Assembly (NCBI RefSeq): GCF_014202215.1
Contig: NZ_JACHGB010000002.1
Coordinates: 62,001 to 126,000, forward strand
DNA length: 64,000 nt
Reading direction: 5' to 3'
From: Quisquiliibacterium transsilvanicum
GTDB taxonomy: Bacteria > Pseudomonadota > Gammaproteobacteria > Burkholderiales > Burkholderiaceae_E
The translations under genes were made by a program, and so were the position numbers. This document shows positions 42,145 through 50,770 of this stretch, one piece after another. How positions within the stretch are numbered: the first letter of the stretch is position 1; each line of letters starts with the position of its first letter. The notes under the pieces were generated by a model. The model did not search any database. It was not told the origin of the DNA and worked only from the letters and a program-made list of their open reading frames with translations.

Positions 42145-43341
42145 TCAGGCGGAGGCCGGCCGCTCGCGCGACAGCAGCGTGCGCACCAGCGGCACCAGCG
42201 TCTCGACGAGCCGGTCGGCGTGCTCGCGCGAGAAGACCAGGGCCGGCAGCAGCCGGATCACAGAGTCGGCGGTGACGTTGAGGACCAGCCCCTTCTCCAG
42301 GCACTGGCCGACCAGCTCGCCGCAGGGGCGGTCGAGCTCCACGCCGATCATCAGACCGCGGCCGCGCACCTCGACCAGCCCGGGGCCGGCGAGTTCGCGG
42401 CGCAGCGATTCCATCAGGTGATCGCCGACCTCGGCGGCGTTCGCCATCAGGCCGTCGGCCTCCATCACCTCGATGGTGGTGACGCCGGCGCGCATCGCCA
42501 GCGGGTTGCCGCCGAAGGTGGTGCCGTGGTTGCCGGCCTGGAAGACCTGCGCCGCCGCGCCGTGCGCGACCACCGCGCCGATCGGCACGCCGGAGCCCAG
42601 GCCCTTGGCCAGCGGCATCACGTCGGGGACGATGCCGGCCCACTGGTGGGCGAACCACTTGCCGGTGCGTCCGGTGCCGCACTGGACTTCGTCGATCATC
42701 AGCAGCCAGCCGCGCTCGTCGCAGAGCTGCCGGACCTGGCGCAGGTACTCGAGGTGCGCCGGGCGGATGCCGCCCTCGCCCTGGATCGCCTCGAGGAAGA
42801 CCGCGCTGACCTTCGGCCGTTCGGCGGCAATGCGGCGCATCTCTTCGATGTCGTTCAGGCCGACCCTGACGAAGCCCTCCACCAGCGGCTCGAAGCCCTT
42901 CTGGACCTTGGCGTTTCCGGTGGCCGACAGCGTGGCCAGTGAGCGGCCGTGGAAGGCCTTCTCGTAGACGATGATCTCGGGGCGGTCGATGCCGCGCTCG
43001 TGGCCGTACTTGCGGGCGATCTTGATCGCCGCCTCGTTGGCCTCGAGGCCGGAGTTGCAGAAGAAGACGTTGGTCATCCCGCTGCGCTCGACCAGCATCT
43101 GCGCCAGCTGCTCGCGCAGCGGGTGGGCGTGCAGGTTGGAGCAATGGATGACGCGGGCCACCTGCTCGCGCAGCGCTTCGACCAGCTTCGGGTGATTGTG
43201 GCCGAGCGTGTTGACTGCGATGCCCGAGAGGCCGTCCAGGTAGCGGCGGCCCGCATCGTCGAACAGCCATACGCCGTCGCCGTGGCTGACCGTCAGCGGT
43301 TGCGGGCCGTAGGTGGGCATCAGGTGGGAAGTGGCGGCCAT
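42145..43341 (-). CDS. argD: Acetylornithine aminotransferase
   Basis: 398 residues, PLP class-III transaminase making N-acetylornithine. Signatures: FFCNSGLEANEAAIKIARKY, AFHGRSLATLSATGN, LLMIDEVQCGTGRTGKWFAH, PLAKGLGSGVPIGAVVAHG with PLP Lys, and GTTFGGNPLAMRAG. The ATG at 43341 has GGAG eight bases upstream; a TTG at 43371 is less likely. A 20-bp palindrome lies 37 bp upstream in the leader. First gene of the argD-argF-patatin-HAD-HPP run. Confidence 0.95.
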   Translation of the reverse strand: MAATSHLMPTYGPQPLTVSHGDGVWLFDDAGRRYLDGLSGIAVNTLGHNHPKLVEALREQVARVIHCSNLHAHPLREQLAQMLVERSGMTNVFFCNSGLEANEAAIKIARKYGHERGIDRPEIIVYEKAFHGRSLATLSATGNAKVQKGFEPLVEGFVRVGLNDIEEMRRIAAERPKVSAVFLEAIQGEGGIRPAHLEYLRQVRQLCDERGWLLMIDEVQCGTGRTGKWFAHQWAGIVPDVMPLAKGLGSGVPIGAVVAHGAAAQVFQAGNHGTTFGGNPLAMRAGVTTIEVMEADGLMANAAEVGDHLMESLRRELAGPGLVEVRGRGLMIGVELDRPCGELVGQCLEKGLVLNVTADSVIRLLPALVFSREHADRLVETLVPLVRTLLSRERPASA

Positions 43342-43377
43342 CCGATTGACTCCGGTGAGAGGGTCCGGCAAACGACA

Positions 43378-43397
43378 ACGGCGGCCCGGGCCGCCGT
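43378..43397. promoter_or_regulatory. Perfect 20-bp palindrome in the argD leader
   Basis: ACGGCGGCCCGGGCCGCCGT, perfectly self-complementary, 37 bp upstream of argD. It could be an operator, an mRNA hairpin or a transcription barrier. No T-run follows on either strand. Confidence 0.5.
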
Positions 43398-43703
43398 CGC
43401 AAGCGAGGGATTGTAGTTGAAAGGCGACGGTACGGGAATTCCGTGTACCCCCTCGGGGGCTGCTGCCGGAGCGGGTGCAGGTTCGCAGGGGCAGGGCGCT
43501 CCGGAGTCTGCGAACTTCGGTTAGATGTCGAAGCTAAGTCTCTGTGCCGTAAAGAAATATCCAAACGAATACTTGCCATGAGCCGCAGTCCCGAGGCTAG
43601 AATCGGGCAAAAGTCCACGCATCCGGAACAGGAACCCGCGCACAATGCGGCTGCGGCGGCCACCCCGCGGGAGACTGCGCCCCTGGCCGCAGGAGAGGAA
43701 ACG
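43398..43703. promoter_or_regulatory. Divergent spacer argD / receiver gene with candidate promoter
   Basis: Relatively A/T-rich in its middle (43520-43580). A candidate sigma-70 promoter for the rightward gene is TTGCCA (43573-43578) and TAGAAT (43598-43603), 19-bp spacer, about 100 bp before the ATG. No gene is convincing in this stretch. Confidence 0.45.
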
Positions 43704-44570
43704 ATGTCCCACACCAGTCCGATGGAACCCGAGCGTCCGCCCGCCGATGCGCCTTTCCGCCCGGCCGCGGACGAGCGTCCGACCTTCAGGGTTGCCGCCT
43801 TCGGGCTCGGCCGCAAGTTCCAGCGCCTCGCGGAGATCATCCTCAGGCATGCCCGCCACAATCGCTATCGGTACGTGCTTGCGCCAGCGGCCGGACCGAA
43901 CGAGTTCGACATTGCCATGGTCGACATGACCGTCAGCGGCGGCCCCGAGGTCGCGCGCGACCTGCGGCAGGCGCGTCCGGTGGTGCGCGTGGGCCGGCGC
44001 TGCGACGCGGTCCGCGGCCAGGACGACCTGCTCCAGTCGGGCTTCACGCTGGAGCTGCTCGGGACGCTGAACCGCGTCGTCGAGGAGGTGCTGCTGGGCC
44101 GGCCCGCCGCTCAGGACGAGATCCCGTCCGCTGCGCTGGTCCGCGACGGCGAGGGCTCGCGCCGGCCTCGTGCCCTGATCGTCGACGACAGCCCCACGGT
44201 GCGCCGCCAGCTCTCGATGGCCCTGCAGCGGATGGGTGTCGAGAGCGAAGGCGCGGCCAGTGCGGCCGAGGCGCGCGCCGCACTCGAGACCCGCCGCTTC
44301 GACCTCGCTTTCGTCGATGTCGTGATGCCGGACCTCGACGGCTTCCGTTTCACCCGCGAACTCAAGCGCCATCCCACGCTGCGGGCCATGCCGGTGATCA
44401 TCCTCACCAGCAGATCCTCGCCGCTGGACCTCGCCCGCGGCGCGCTCGCGGGCGCCAATACCTATCTGGTCAAGCCCGTCACGCTGCAGTCGCTGCGCGA
44501 CACGGTTGCGCGGCATCTGCGGCTGAACGCGCGGATCGCGCTGGATCGGGCAGGGTTGCGTCCGGCCTGA
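43704..44570 (+). CDS. Response regulator with degenerate receiver-like N-terminal domain
   Basis: 288 residues. The C-terminal domain (about 155-280) is a complete receiver: ALIVDDSPTVRRQLSMAL, phosphoacceptor Asp in LAFVDVVMPDLDGF, IILTSRSSPLD and YLVKPVTLQSLRDTV. The N-terminal 130 residues keep a receiver-like alternation of strands and helices (FDIAMVDMTVSGGPEVARDL) but lack the paired acidic residues, so it is probably a pseudo-receiver. No output domain follows, suggesting a CheY/PilG-type adaptor. AGGAGAGG precedes the ATG at 43704. Confidence 0.82.
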   Translation: MSHTSPMEPERPPADAPFRPAADERPTFRVAAFGLGRKFQRLAEIILRHARHNRYRYVLAPAAGPNEFDIAMVDMTVSGGPEVARDLRQARPVVRVGRRCDAVRGQDDLLQSGFTLELLGTLNRVVEEVLLGRPAAQDEIPSAALVRDGEGSRRPRALIVDDSPTVRRQLSMALQRMGVESEGAASAAEARAALETRRFDLAFVDVVMPDLDGFRFTRELKRHPTLRAMPVIILTSRSSPLDLARGALAGANTYLVKPVTLQSLRDTVARHLRLNARIALDRAGLRPA

Positions 44571-44686
44571 CGGGACAGGTCAGGGGCCGGTTCGGGGGTC
44601 AGGTGAGGCGTCGCCGGCGGCGTGCAGGAGCCGAAGCCCAGGGCCGGCGCCGTGCAGGGCGCTGACTGCGCGGTCCCGAAATGCAG

Positions 44687-44736
44687 CGGGGCGCCCGAAG
44701 GCGCCCCGTCGAGCGAGCGGGCGTCCGCGGACGCCC
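44687..44736 (-). terminator. Twin hairpins downstream of efp
   Basis: First stem CGGGGCGCC with loop CGAA (44687-44708), second GGGCGTCC/GGACGCCC (44719-44736), lying between the convergent ends of efp and the receiver gene. The pair resembles the arrangement after the pyrophosphatase gene. Confidence 0.55.
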
Positions 44737-44746
44737 CGGCGAAGCC

Positions 44747-45310
44747 TCAGCCCTTCACGCGGTTCTTGTACTCGGCGGTGCGGGTGTCGATCTCGATCTT
44801 GTCGCCGATGTTGACGAAAGCGGGCACCTGGATGCTGAAGCCGGTGGGCTTGATGCGGGCCGGCTTGAGCACCTTGCCGGAGGTGTCGCCCTTGACGGCG
44901 GGCTCGGTGTACTCGACCTCGCGGACCACGCTGTTGGCCATCTCGACCGAGATGGCGCGGCCTTCATAGAAGGTGACCTCGCAGGGCATGCCCTCGTCGA
45001 GGTAATTGAGCACGTCCCCCATGCTCTCGCCCTCGATCTCGAACTGGTTGTACTCGGCATCCATGAACACGTACATCGGGTCTGCGAAGTACGAGTAGGT
45101 GACTTCCCGCTTGTCCAGCATCAGCACGTCGAACTTCTCGTCGGCCTTGTAGACAGACTCGGTGGCCGAGCCGTTCAGCAGGTTCTTCAGTTTCATCTTC
45201 ACGACCGCAGAGTTGCGGCCGGACTTGTTGAACTCTGCCTTCTGCACGACCATCGGATCCTTGCCGATCATCACGACGTTGCCGGTGCGCAGTTCCTGGG
45301 CGATCTTCAT
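44747..45310 (-). CDS. efp: Elongation factor P (Arg32 type)
   Basis: 187 residues with three OB-like domains. EF-P relieves ribosome stalling at polyproline. The domain-I loop reads [17 protein letters not shown], placing Arg at position 32; this is the EarP-rhamnosylated type, not the Lys34 type modified by EpmA/B. The expected modifying enzyme, EarP, is encoded immediately upstream on the same strand. ATG at 45310 with a GAGGA ribosome site. A TATAAT lies on the same strand at 45428-45423. Confidence 0.96.
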   Translation of the reverse strand: MKIAQELRTGNVVMIGKDPMVVQKAEFNKSGRNSAVVKMKLKNLLNGSATESVYKADEKFDVLMLDKREVTYSYFADPMYVFMDAEYNQFEIEGESMGDVLNYLDEGMPCEVTFYEGRAISVEMANSVVREVEYTEPAVKGDTSGKVLKPARIKPTGFSIQVPAFVNIGDKIEIDTRTAEYKNRVKG

Positions 45311-45422
45311 CTGGGATTTCCTCGTTGCCTGGCTGGCGGACCCGCCGTTCACCCGCCATTTGGTGATTTGGTGGGGAGGGCGAGGGGTTCGCCCAGATGC
45401 GGCCGCGCTGGCTAAACCGTAA

Positions 45423-45428
45423 ATTATA
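45423..45428 (-). promoter_or_regulatory. -10 element of efp promoter
   Basis: TATAAT on the minus strand within GGCTATAATTTACGGTTTAG, overlapping the earP stop codon. It closely resembles the argG promoter region and gives efp its own transcript start about 105 bp upstream of the ATG. Confidence 0.6.
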
Positions 45429-46677
45429 GCCTGTCCCGGCAGAAGGCGAGTAGCCGCGTTGCGAGATCGTCCTGCGCGGCGAGATGGCCTGTCCAGCGCC
45501 GGTAGGCGCCCTCCATGCGCGGCAGCGCGGCCTCGAAGCGCGGCCAGGCACGGGCGACTGGCAGGCCGGGCGCCGGCGCCGGCTGGGCCTTCCGACACGG
45601 AGCCTCCCTCGACGGAGCCCCCTCCGACGGTGCCCTCTCCTGCGGGGCCTCCAGGTCATCAGTGCTGACGGGTCCCCATGCGCGCATCAGCTCCGCGGCC
45701 TCGTCGATCGTTCCGGCCTGCTGTGCGAAGCGCGCCAGGAAGGCGTCGAGCTTGGTGCGCCGGGTCTGCGCATCCTGCGGATAGGGCTGCCAGACGAAGG
45801 GCCGTCCGGCCCAGTGCGCGCGCACCCAGGAGTCTTCGCCGCGCACGAAATTCAGGTCGCAGCTCCAGAGCAGGCGGTCGTACTCCTCCTGGGGGAGCAG
45901 CTCGAACCGGTGCAGCGTGAGCGCGCCGCGCCGCGCGGTGCCGCCGGCTGCGAGCGGGCCGCCGAGGAAGGCGCTCACCGCGGCGTCGGCGGTGCCTTCC
46001 GGCACGAGCACCTGCCAGGGCGCCGATCCCGCAGCGAGCAGTCCGAGCCACGCCTCGACCGGTGCGTCCGGGTAGCAGAACAGCGAGGCGGTGCGCGGGC
46101 CGGGCGTCGGCGCGAGGCCGCGATCTTCGAGCCAGCGCTGCGGGCCGCCCTGCGCCAGGAAACGGTCGCGGTCAGCGAGCAGGCCAGCTTCGCGCAGCAG
46201 CCCGCCGGTGGCCTCGCCGAAGCCCGGGTAGAAGAAGTGCTCGATGGCGCCGTCGGCCGGCCGGGTCGACGCAAGGCCGTGGCAGCCGTCGACCCAGTCT
46301 TCAGCGCTCAGGTACTCGAGGTTCACCCACAGCGGCGCGCCGGGCGCGGCGAGCCGGCGCCGTACTGGCGGGGGCAGCTCGCAGCCGAAGGCCGACACCA
46401 CGACCTGCTCGCCGCCGTCGAGGCCTGCCGCGTCGTGCCAGGCGCGAACGGTCACGCCTTCGGCCGGGCCGGGCCCGCGGACCGGGGCGATCGCCGCCAG
46501 GATCTGCGGCCGGTCGATCCAGAGGTCGACCGGCATCCGGTGCTCCATGGCGAGCTGGCGGGCGAGCCGCCAGCACACGCCCGCATCGCCGTAGTTGTCG
46601 ACGACACGGCAGAAGATCGCCAGGCGCAGCGGCACCGAGTCGGGTCGGCGATCGGGAAGGGTGGATGGCATGCTCAT
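45424..46677 (-). CDS. earP: EF-P arginine rhamnosyltransferase EarP
   Basis: About 417 residues. It transfers rhamnose from dTDP-rhamnose to Arg32 of EF-P. The GT-B-type fold is recognisable by the N-terminal catalytic loop [20 protein letters not shown], the segment [28 protein letters not shown], and the nucleotide-sugar site [20 protein letters not shown] followed by VWQPYPQD. A Pro/Ala/Glu-rich insertion sits near residues 340-370. The start is uncertain: in-frame ATGs at 46677, 46671 and further upstream fall in a tandem 39-bp duplication. Confidence 0.93.
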   Translation of the reverse strand: MSMPSTLPDRRPDSVPLRLAIFCRVVDNYGDAGVCWRLARQLAMEHRMPVDLWIDRPQILAAIAPVRGPGPAEGVTVRAWHDAAGLDGGEQVVVSAFGCELPPPVRRRLAAPGAPLWVNLEYLSAEDWVDGCHGLASTRPADGAIEHFFYPGFGEATGGLLREAGLLADRDRFLAQGGPQRWLEDRGLAPTPGPRTASLFCYPDAPVEAWLGLLAAGSAPWQVLVPEGTADAAVSAFLGGPLAAGGTARRGALTLHRFELLPQEEYDRLLWSCDLNFVRGEDSWVRAHWAGRPFVWQPYPQDAQTRRTKLDAFLARFAQQAGTIDEAAELMRAWGPVSTDDLEAPQERAPSEGAPSREAPCRKAQPAPAPGLPVARAWPRFEAALPRMEGAYRRWTGHLAAQDDLATRLLAFCRDRL

Positions 46678-46740
46678 CTCGAAGCCGCGGTTGTGGAGGG
46701 ACGACGGCATGCCCATCGTGAGGCCGCGATTGTGCGCACG
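46667..46740. repeat. Two 39-bp near-direct repeats around the earP start
   Basis: GGCATGCTCATCTCGAAGCC (from 46667) and GGCATGCCCATCGTGAGGCC (from 46706) begin units offset by 39 bp, both continuing GCGG/GCGA-TTGTG. The offset is 13 codons, so the earP frame is kept and the candidate start is duplicated. Confidence 0.65.
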
Positions 46741-46930
46741 CCGGGCGTCCCGCGGCAAGCGCGCGCGCCGTCGCACGGGGGGTTTCCCCGGGATGACGCG
46801 CCAGCCCGCTCTGGTAGATTGCATGGGACGCAGGCTGCCGATGGCGTCCTGCGCGCCGGGGTTCCGGACCTGCGGACGAGCCCGCCCGCGGTCAGTCGTG
46901 ACCGGTCTCGAAGCCAATGAGAGGGTCGCC

Positions 46931-47977
46931 TTGAAAGCCGTCGTGCAGCGCGCCTGCCTTCCCGTTACCGATCCGGGCTGCCTCGTCGATGTCGAGCTGC
47001 CCGACCCGGTCGCCACCGGACGCGACCTGCTGGTGCGGGTGCTCGCGGTGTCGGTCAATCCGGTCGACACGAAAGTGCGCCGCAACGTGCCGCCGGGCGA
47101 CGGCCCGGAGCGCGGCGTCGGGCAGGGCGCGGGCGGCCAGCGCGTGCTCGGCTACGACGCGGCTGGCGTCGTCGAGGCGGTCGGTCCGGAGGTCACGCTG
47201 TTCGCGCCCGGCGACGAAGTCTGGTACGCCGGCTCGCGCATGCGCCCCGGGACGAACGCCGAGCTCCACCTGGTCGACGAGCGCATCGTCGGCCGCAAGC
47301 CGCGCTCGCTCGATTTCGCACAGGCGGCAGCGATGCCCCTGACCGCGATCACCGCCTGGGAGGCGCTCTTCGACCGGCTGCAGCTGCGGCTGGGCAAGCC
47401 GCACGACCAGGGCACGCTGCTGATCACTGCCGGCGGCGGCGGCGTGGGCTCGATCGCGATCCAGCTGGCGCGGCGCCTGAGCGGCGCGCGCGTCGTCGCC
47501 ACCGCCTCGCGGCCGGAGTCGCGCGAGCAGGCGCTGCGGCTCGGGGCGCATCTGGTGATCGACCACCGGGAGCCGCTCTCGGAGGGGCTGCGGGCAGCCG
47601 GAATCCGCTGGGCCGAGCGGATCTTCAGCATCTCGCACACGCACCTGCACTTCCCGGAGCTTGCAAAGGCAGTCGCTCCGCAGGGCCGGATCTGCGTGAT
47701 CGACGATCCCGAGGCGCCGCTCGACGCGCGCCTGCTCAAGGGACGCTGCGCATCGCTGCACTGGGAGGCGATGTTCACCCGCTCCAGCTTCGAGACGCCG
47801 GACATGGCCGAGCAGGGCCGCCTGCTGAACGAGGTGGCGGGGCTGGTCGACGCCGGGCTGGTCGTCGGCACGCACGCGCGCACGCTCGGGCGCATCGACG
47901 CAGCGACCCTGCGGGAGGCGCACCGGATGGTCGAATCGGGTCATACAACAGGCAAGTTCACGCTCGCGGGCTTCTGA
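46931..47977 (+). CDS. Zinc-type/quinone oxidoreductase (MDR family)
   Basis: 348 residues from a TTG at 46931 with AGAGGG just upstream. N-terminal GroES-like domain (VLAVSVNPVDTKVR, GYDAAGVVEAVGPEVTLFAPGDEVW) and a Rossmann domain with TAGGGGVGSIAIQLARRL and ICVIDDP. Cys/His zinc ligands are not apparent, which favours the ZADH/quinone-oxidoreductase branch. NADPH-dependent reduction of quinones or enals is likely; the substrate is unknown. Divergent from earP. Confidence 0.88.
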   Translation: MKAVVQRACLPVTDPGCLVDVELPDPVATGRDLLVRVLAVSVNPVDTKVRRNVPPGDGPERGVGQGAGGQRVLGYDAAGVVEAVGPEVTLFAPGDEVWYAGSRMRPGTNAELHLVDERIVGRKPRSLDFAQAAAMPLTAITAWEALFDRLQLRLGKPHDQGTLLITAGGGGVGSIAIQLARRLSGARVVATASRPESREQALRLGAHLVIDHREPLSEGLRAAGIRWAERIFSISHTHLHFPELAKAVAPQGRICVIDDPEAPLDARLLKGRCASLHWEAMFTRSSFETPDMAEQGRLLNEVAGLVDAGLVVGTHARTLGRIDAATLREAHRMVESGHTTGKFTLAGF

Positions 47978-48018
47978 CGCGTCGCGCAGGCGGGCCACAT
48001 CGAGAGGGGACGAGGGAA

Positions 48019-48972
48019 ATGAAGAAACTGCTGACCGCGCTCTTGCTGGGGGTCGCCGCGATGGCGGCTTCCGCCCAGTCCTGGCCAACCAAGCCGATCA
48101 GGCTGGTGGTGCCATTCCCGCCCGGTTCTGCCACCGACACGATCGCGCGCGCGTTCGGCGGCGCGGTCTCGCAGTCGCTCGGCCAGCCGGTGGTGGTCGA
48201 GAACAAGGCAGGGGCCGACGGCGCGATCTCCGGCACCGAGGTGATGCGCGCTCCCTCCGACGGTTACACGCTGTTCTTCGCGACCAACAGCCCGATGGCA
48301 GTCGCGCCGGCGATGCGCAAGAACCCGCCGTACGATCCCATCCGCGATTTCACGCCGATCGCCGACATCGGCCGCTACACCTTCTTCGTCGTCGTCCATC
48401 CGAGCGTGCCGGTGAAGACCGTCGCCGAACTGCTCCAGTACGCCAAGGCCAACCCCGGCACCCTGAACTACGCGACCGGCAACACCACCGGCATCATGTC
48501 CACCGCGCAGTTCATGCATCTGGGCGGCATCCGGATGGTCCACGTCCCGTACAAGGGCGAGCCGCAGGCGCTGGTCGACCTGATCGCCGGACGCGTGCAG
48601 GTCATGGTGGTGTCCGCCGGAACCTCGGTGCCGCATATCCGCGACGGGAAGCTGCGCGCGCTCGCGGTGATCACGACGAAGCGCAGCCCGGTGCTGCCGG
48701 AGGTGCCGACGCTCGCCGAGGCCGGCATGCCTGCCTTCTCGATCACCTCTTGGGCCGCGCTCTACGGACCGGCGAAGATGCCGCGCGCGATCGTCGATCG
48801 GATCAACCAGGAGTTCCTCGCTGCGGCGCAGCGCCCGGAAGTGCAGGCCACGCTCGAGAAGCAGGCGTTCGTCTTCGTGGGCTCGACGCCCGAGCGGCTC
48901 GCCGTCTTCACGAAGGAGCAGAACGACGAGTACCGCGCGATGATGCGCGCCACCGGGATGGAGCCCGACTGA
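48019..48972 (+). CDS. Tripartite tricarboxylate transporter receptor (TctC/Bug family)
   Basis: 317 residues with signal peptide MKKLLTALLLGVAAMAASAQ. The mature protein has the Bug signature PIRLVVPFPPGSATDTIARA, VVENKAGADG and FVHVPYKGEPQ-like HVPYKGEPQALVDLIAGRVQ. Bug proteins bind carboxylates or amino acids in the periplasm. No TctA/TctB membrane genes are adjacent, as is common for the many orphan Bug genes of Burkholderiales. GAGGG precedes the ATG. Confidence 0.93.
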   Translation: MKKLLTALLLGVAAMAASAQSWPTKPIRLVVPFPPGSATDTIARAFGGAVSQSLGQPVVVENKAGADGAISGTEVMRAPSDGYTLFFATNSPMAVAPAMRKNPPYDPIRDFTPIADIGRYTFFVVVHPSVPVKTVAELLQYAKANPGTLNYATGNTTGIMSTAQFMHLGGIRMVHVPYKGEPQALVDLIAGRVQVMVVSAGTSVPHIRDGKLRALAVITTKRSPVLPEVPTLAEAGMPAFSITSWAALYGPAKMPRAIVDRINQEFLAAAQRPEVQATLEKQAFVFVGSTPERLAVFTKEQNDEYRAMMRATGMEPD

Positions 48973-49002
48973 CGCACGCGCCGGCAACCACCGGTTCTTC
49001 GT

Positions 49003-49057
49003 CGCCGGCAATCAGTCCTTCGCCGGCGGCGATCAGTCCTTCGCCGGCGGCGTCCCG
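49003..49057. repeat. Tandem 18-21-bp repeats at the KTSC gene stop
   Basis: Units at 49003-49020, 49021-49041 and 49042-49057 (partial) share CGCCGGCGGC and GATCAGTCCTT. Read on the minus strand, each of the full units ends in GCGAAGGACTGA, so the KTSC stop codon (49033-49035) and its context have been duplicated. Confidence 0.75.
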
Positions 49058-49317
49058 AACAGCGCGTCGAGGCGCGCCTTCGCCTCCGGGTCGGCGGCGG
49101 CGCTGCCGCGCTCCAGCGGGTACTCCTCGGCGATCCGGTCCTCGAGATAACTGGCCGGATTCGGCGCCGCCAGCAGCCTGCGCCACACCTCCGCCGGCAC
49201 CGACTTGTAGACGCGGACGCTGCCATCGACGAAGCACAGCTCCAGCCGCTGGCTGTGCTCGTCATACGCGCCGGCCTTCAGCCGGCCGCCCCGCAGTGCC
49301 CTGTGTTCCATGCCCAT
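49033..49317 (-). CDS. KTSC-domain protein
   Basis: 94 residues. The KTSC domain is a short beta-rich module; here it reads AGAYDEHSQRLELCFVDGSV, VYKSVPAEVWRRLLAAPNPA and SYLEDRIAEEYPLE. Function is unknown; it is sometimes fused to lysyl-tRNA synthetase. ATG at 49317 or 49311. Divergent from the amidase 70 bp away. Confidence 0.8.
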   Translation of the reverse strand: MGMEHRALRGGRLKAGAYDEHSQRLELCFVDGSVRVYKSVPAEVWRRLLAAPNPASYLEDRIAEEYPLERGSAAADPEAKARLDALFGTPPAKD

Positions 49318-49387
49318 GGCGTCTCCCCCAATGCGGCCTGCGAGGCATGGTAGCGTAGCGACGAGGGCTTCGAGCGAGGAACGCGAA

Positions 49388-50713
49388 ATGACCAGCGCAT
49401 CCATCCGTGACACCGTGGCGGCAGTCGCCGCCGGCTCGGTTTCATGCGGGCAGCTGCTGGAATCGGCGCGGCTGGCCGCCGAAGCGCACGCGTCGCTCAA
49501 CGCGCTGGCCTGGGTGGACTGGGACGCCAGCGCGCAGGCCGCGCACGCGCTCGACGTCGAGGCGCGCGCGGGGCGGCTGCGCGGCCCGCTGCACGGCATC
49601 CCGGTGTCGGTGAAGGATCTGTTCAGCGTGCGCGGGATGCCCATGCGGGCCGGAACGCGCGCCGCGCTGCCCGGCCTCGGCGCGGCCGAAGCGGAACTCG
49701 TCGCGCGCCTGCGCGCGGCCGGGGCGCTGGTGTTCGCCAAGACCAACATGCATGAGATTGCGCTCGGGGCCACCGGCGAGAACCGCTGGACTGGCGACGT
49801 GCGCAATCCGCGCGACCCGGCCCGGCAGGCCGGCGGCTCCTCCAGCGGCGCCGCAGTGGCAGTGGCCACCGGCATCGGCATGGGCGCGGTGGGCAGCGAC
49901 ACCGGCGGCTCGGTGCGCATCCCGGCGGCGTTCTGCGGCGTCGCAGGGTTCAAGCCCAGCTTCGGCGCGATCCCCCTGACAGGCGCGCTGCCGCTGTCGT
50001 GGACCTGCGACCACGCCGGCCCGCTGGCGCGCAGCGTCGACGACTGCGCGCTGCTTTTCGAGGCGATGGCTGCGCGGCGCACCGACCACGGCATGGTGCC
50101 GCGCACGCCGCGGCTGGCCGTTCCGGCCGGCTGGCTGGCGCCGCGGATGGCGCCGTCGGTGGCGGCGCGCTTCGAGGAGATGCTGGCGCGGCTGCGGGCC
50201 AGCGGCGCGCAGATCGAGACCGTGACGATTCCGCCGCTGCCGCTCGCCTGGACCTGCTACACGCCGATCGTGCGCGCGGAGGCGGCCTATGTGCATCGCG
50301 CTGCGCTGGCGGCAGGCGGTGAGGGCTTCTCGGAGATGGTGCTGGCGCCGCTGCGGGACGGCGCGGGCATCGCCGCGGTCGACTACTTCGAGGCGATGCG
50401 GGTGCGCGAGCAGGTGCGCACTGGCCTGGACCGGGCCCTGGCGGGCTTCGACGCGCTGGTGCTGCCAACCTCGCCGGTGCCCCCGCCGCTGCGCGGCCAG
50501 CTCGAGGTGGAAGTGGCCGCCGGCGCGACGATGAGCGCGCGCGAGGCGGTGCTCGGGCAGACGCTGCCGTTCAGCCTGGTGGGCCTGCCGGCGCTGAGCC
50601 TGCCGATGGGCGAGGCCGAGGGCCTGCCGGCGTCGTTGCAGCTGGTGGGCGCGCGCGACGCGGATGCGCGGCTGCTGGCGCTGGGACGCTGGGTGGAGCG
50701 GCTGCTCGGGTGA
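49388..50713 (+). CDS. Amidase signature-family enzyme
   Basis: 441 residues. The Ser-cisSer-Lys triad is visible: Lys in GIPVSVKDLFSVRG, cisSer in the GGSSSGAAVAVATG segment and nucleophile Ser in GSDTGGSVRIPAAFCG. The family includes GatA and many carboxylic-amide hydrolases; no gatB/gatC is adjacent, so it is a stand-alone amidase with unknown substrate. The ATG at 49388 has GAGGAA upstream, and earlier in-frame codons run into the KTSC spacer. A convergent terminator follows. Confidence 0.92.
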   Translation: MTSASIRDTVAAVAAGSVSCGQLLESARLAAEAHASLNALAWVDWDASAQAAHALDVEARAGRLRGPLHGIPVSVKDLFSVRGMPMRAGTRAALPGLGAAEAELVARLRAAGALVFAKTNMHEIALGATGENRWTGDVRNPRDPARQAGGSSSGAAVAVATGIGMGAVGSDTGGSVRIPAAFCGVAGFKPSFGAIPLTGALPLSWTCDHAGPLARSVDDCALLFEAMAARRTDHGMVPRTPRLAVPAGWLAPRMAPSVAARFEEMLARLRASGAQIETVTIPPLPLAWTCYTPIVRAEAAYVHRAALAAGGEGFSEMVLAPLRDGAGIAAVDYFEAMRVREQVRTGLDRALAGFDALVLPTSPVPPPLRGQLEVEVAAGATMSAREAVLGQTLPFSLVGLPALSLPMGEAEGLPASLQLVGARDADARLLALGRWVERLLG

Positions 50714-50716
50714 CGA

Positions 50717-50739
50717 GAAGGGCCGCATCGCGGCCCTTC
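50717..50739. terminator. Bidirectional hairpin between amidase and SDR genes
   Basis: A 10-bp perfect stem GAAGGGCCGC with loop ATC, four bases after the amidase stop and 32 bp from the SDR stop on the other strand. Only short T runs (TTC) follow, but the position between convergent genes supports a terminator. Confidence 0.65.
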
Positions 50740-50770
50740 GGGTGCTGCCTCGCTCAGTGCCGGTCGCGCA

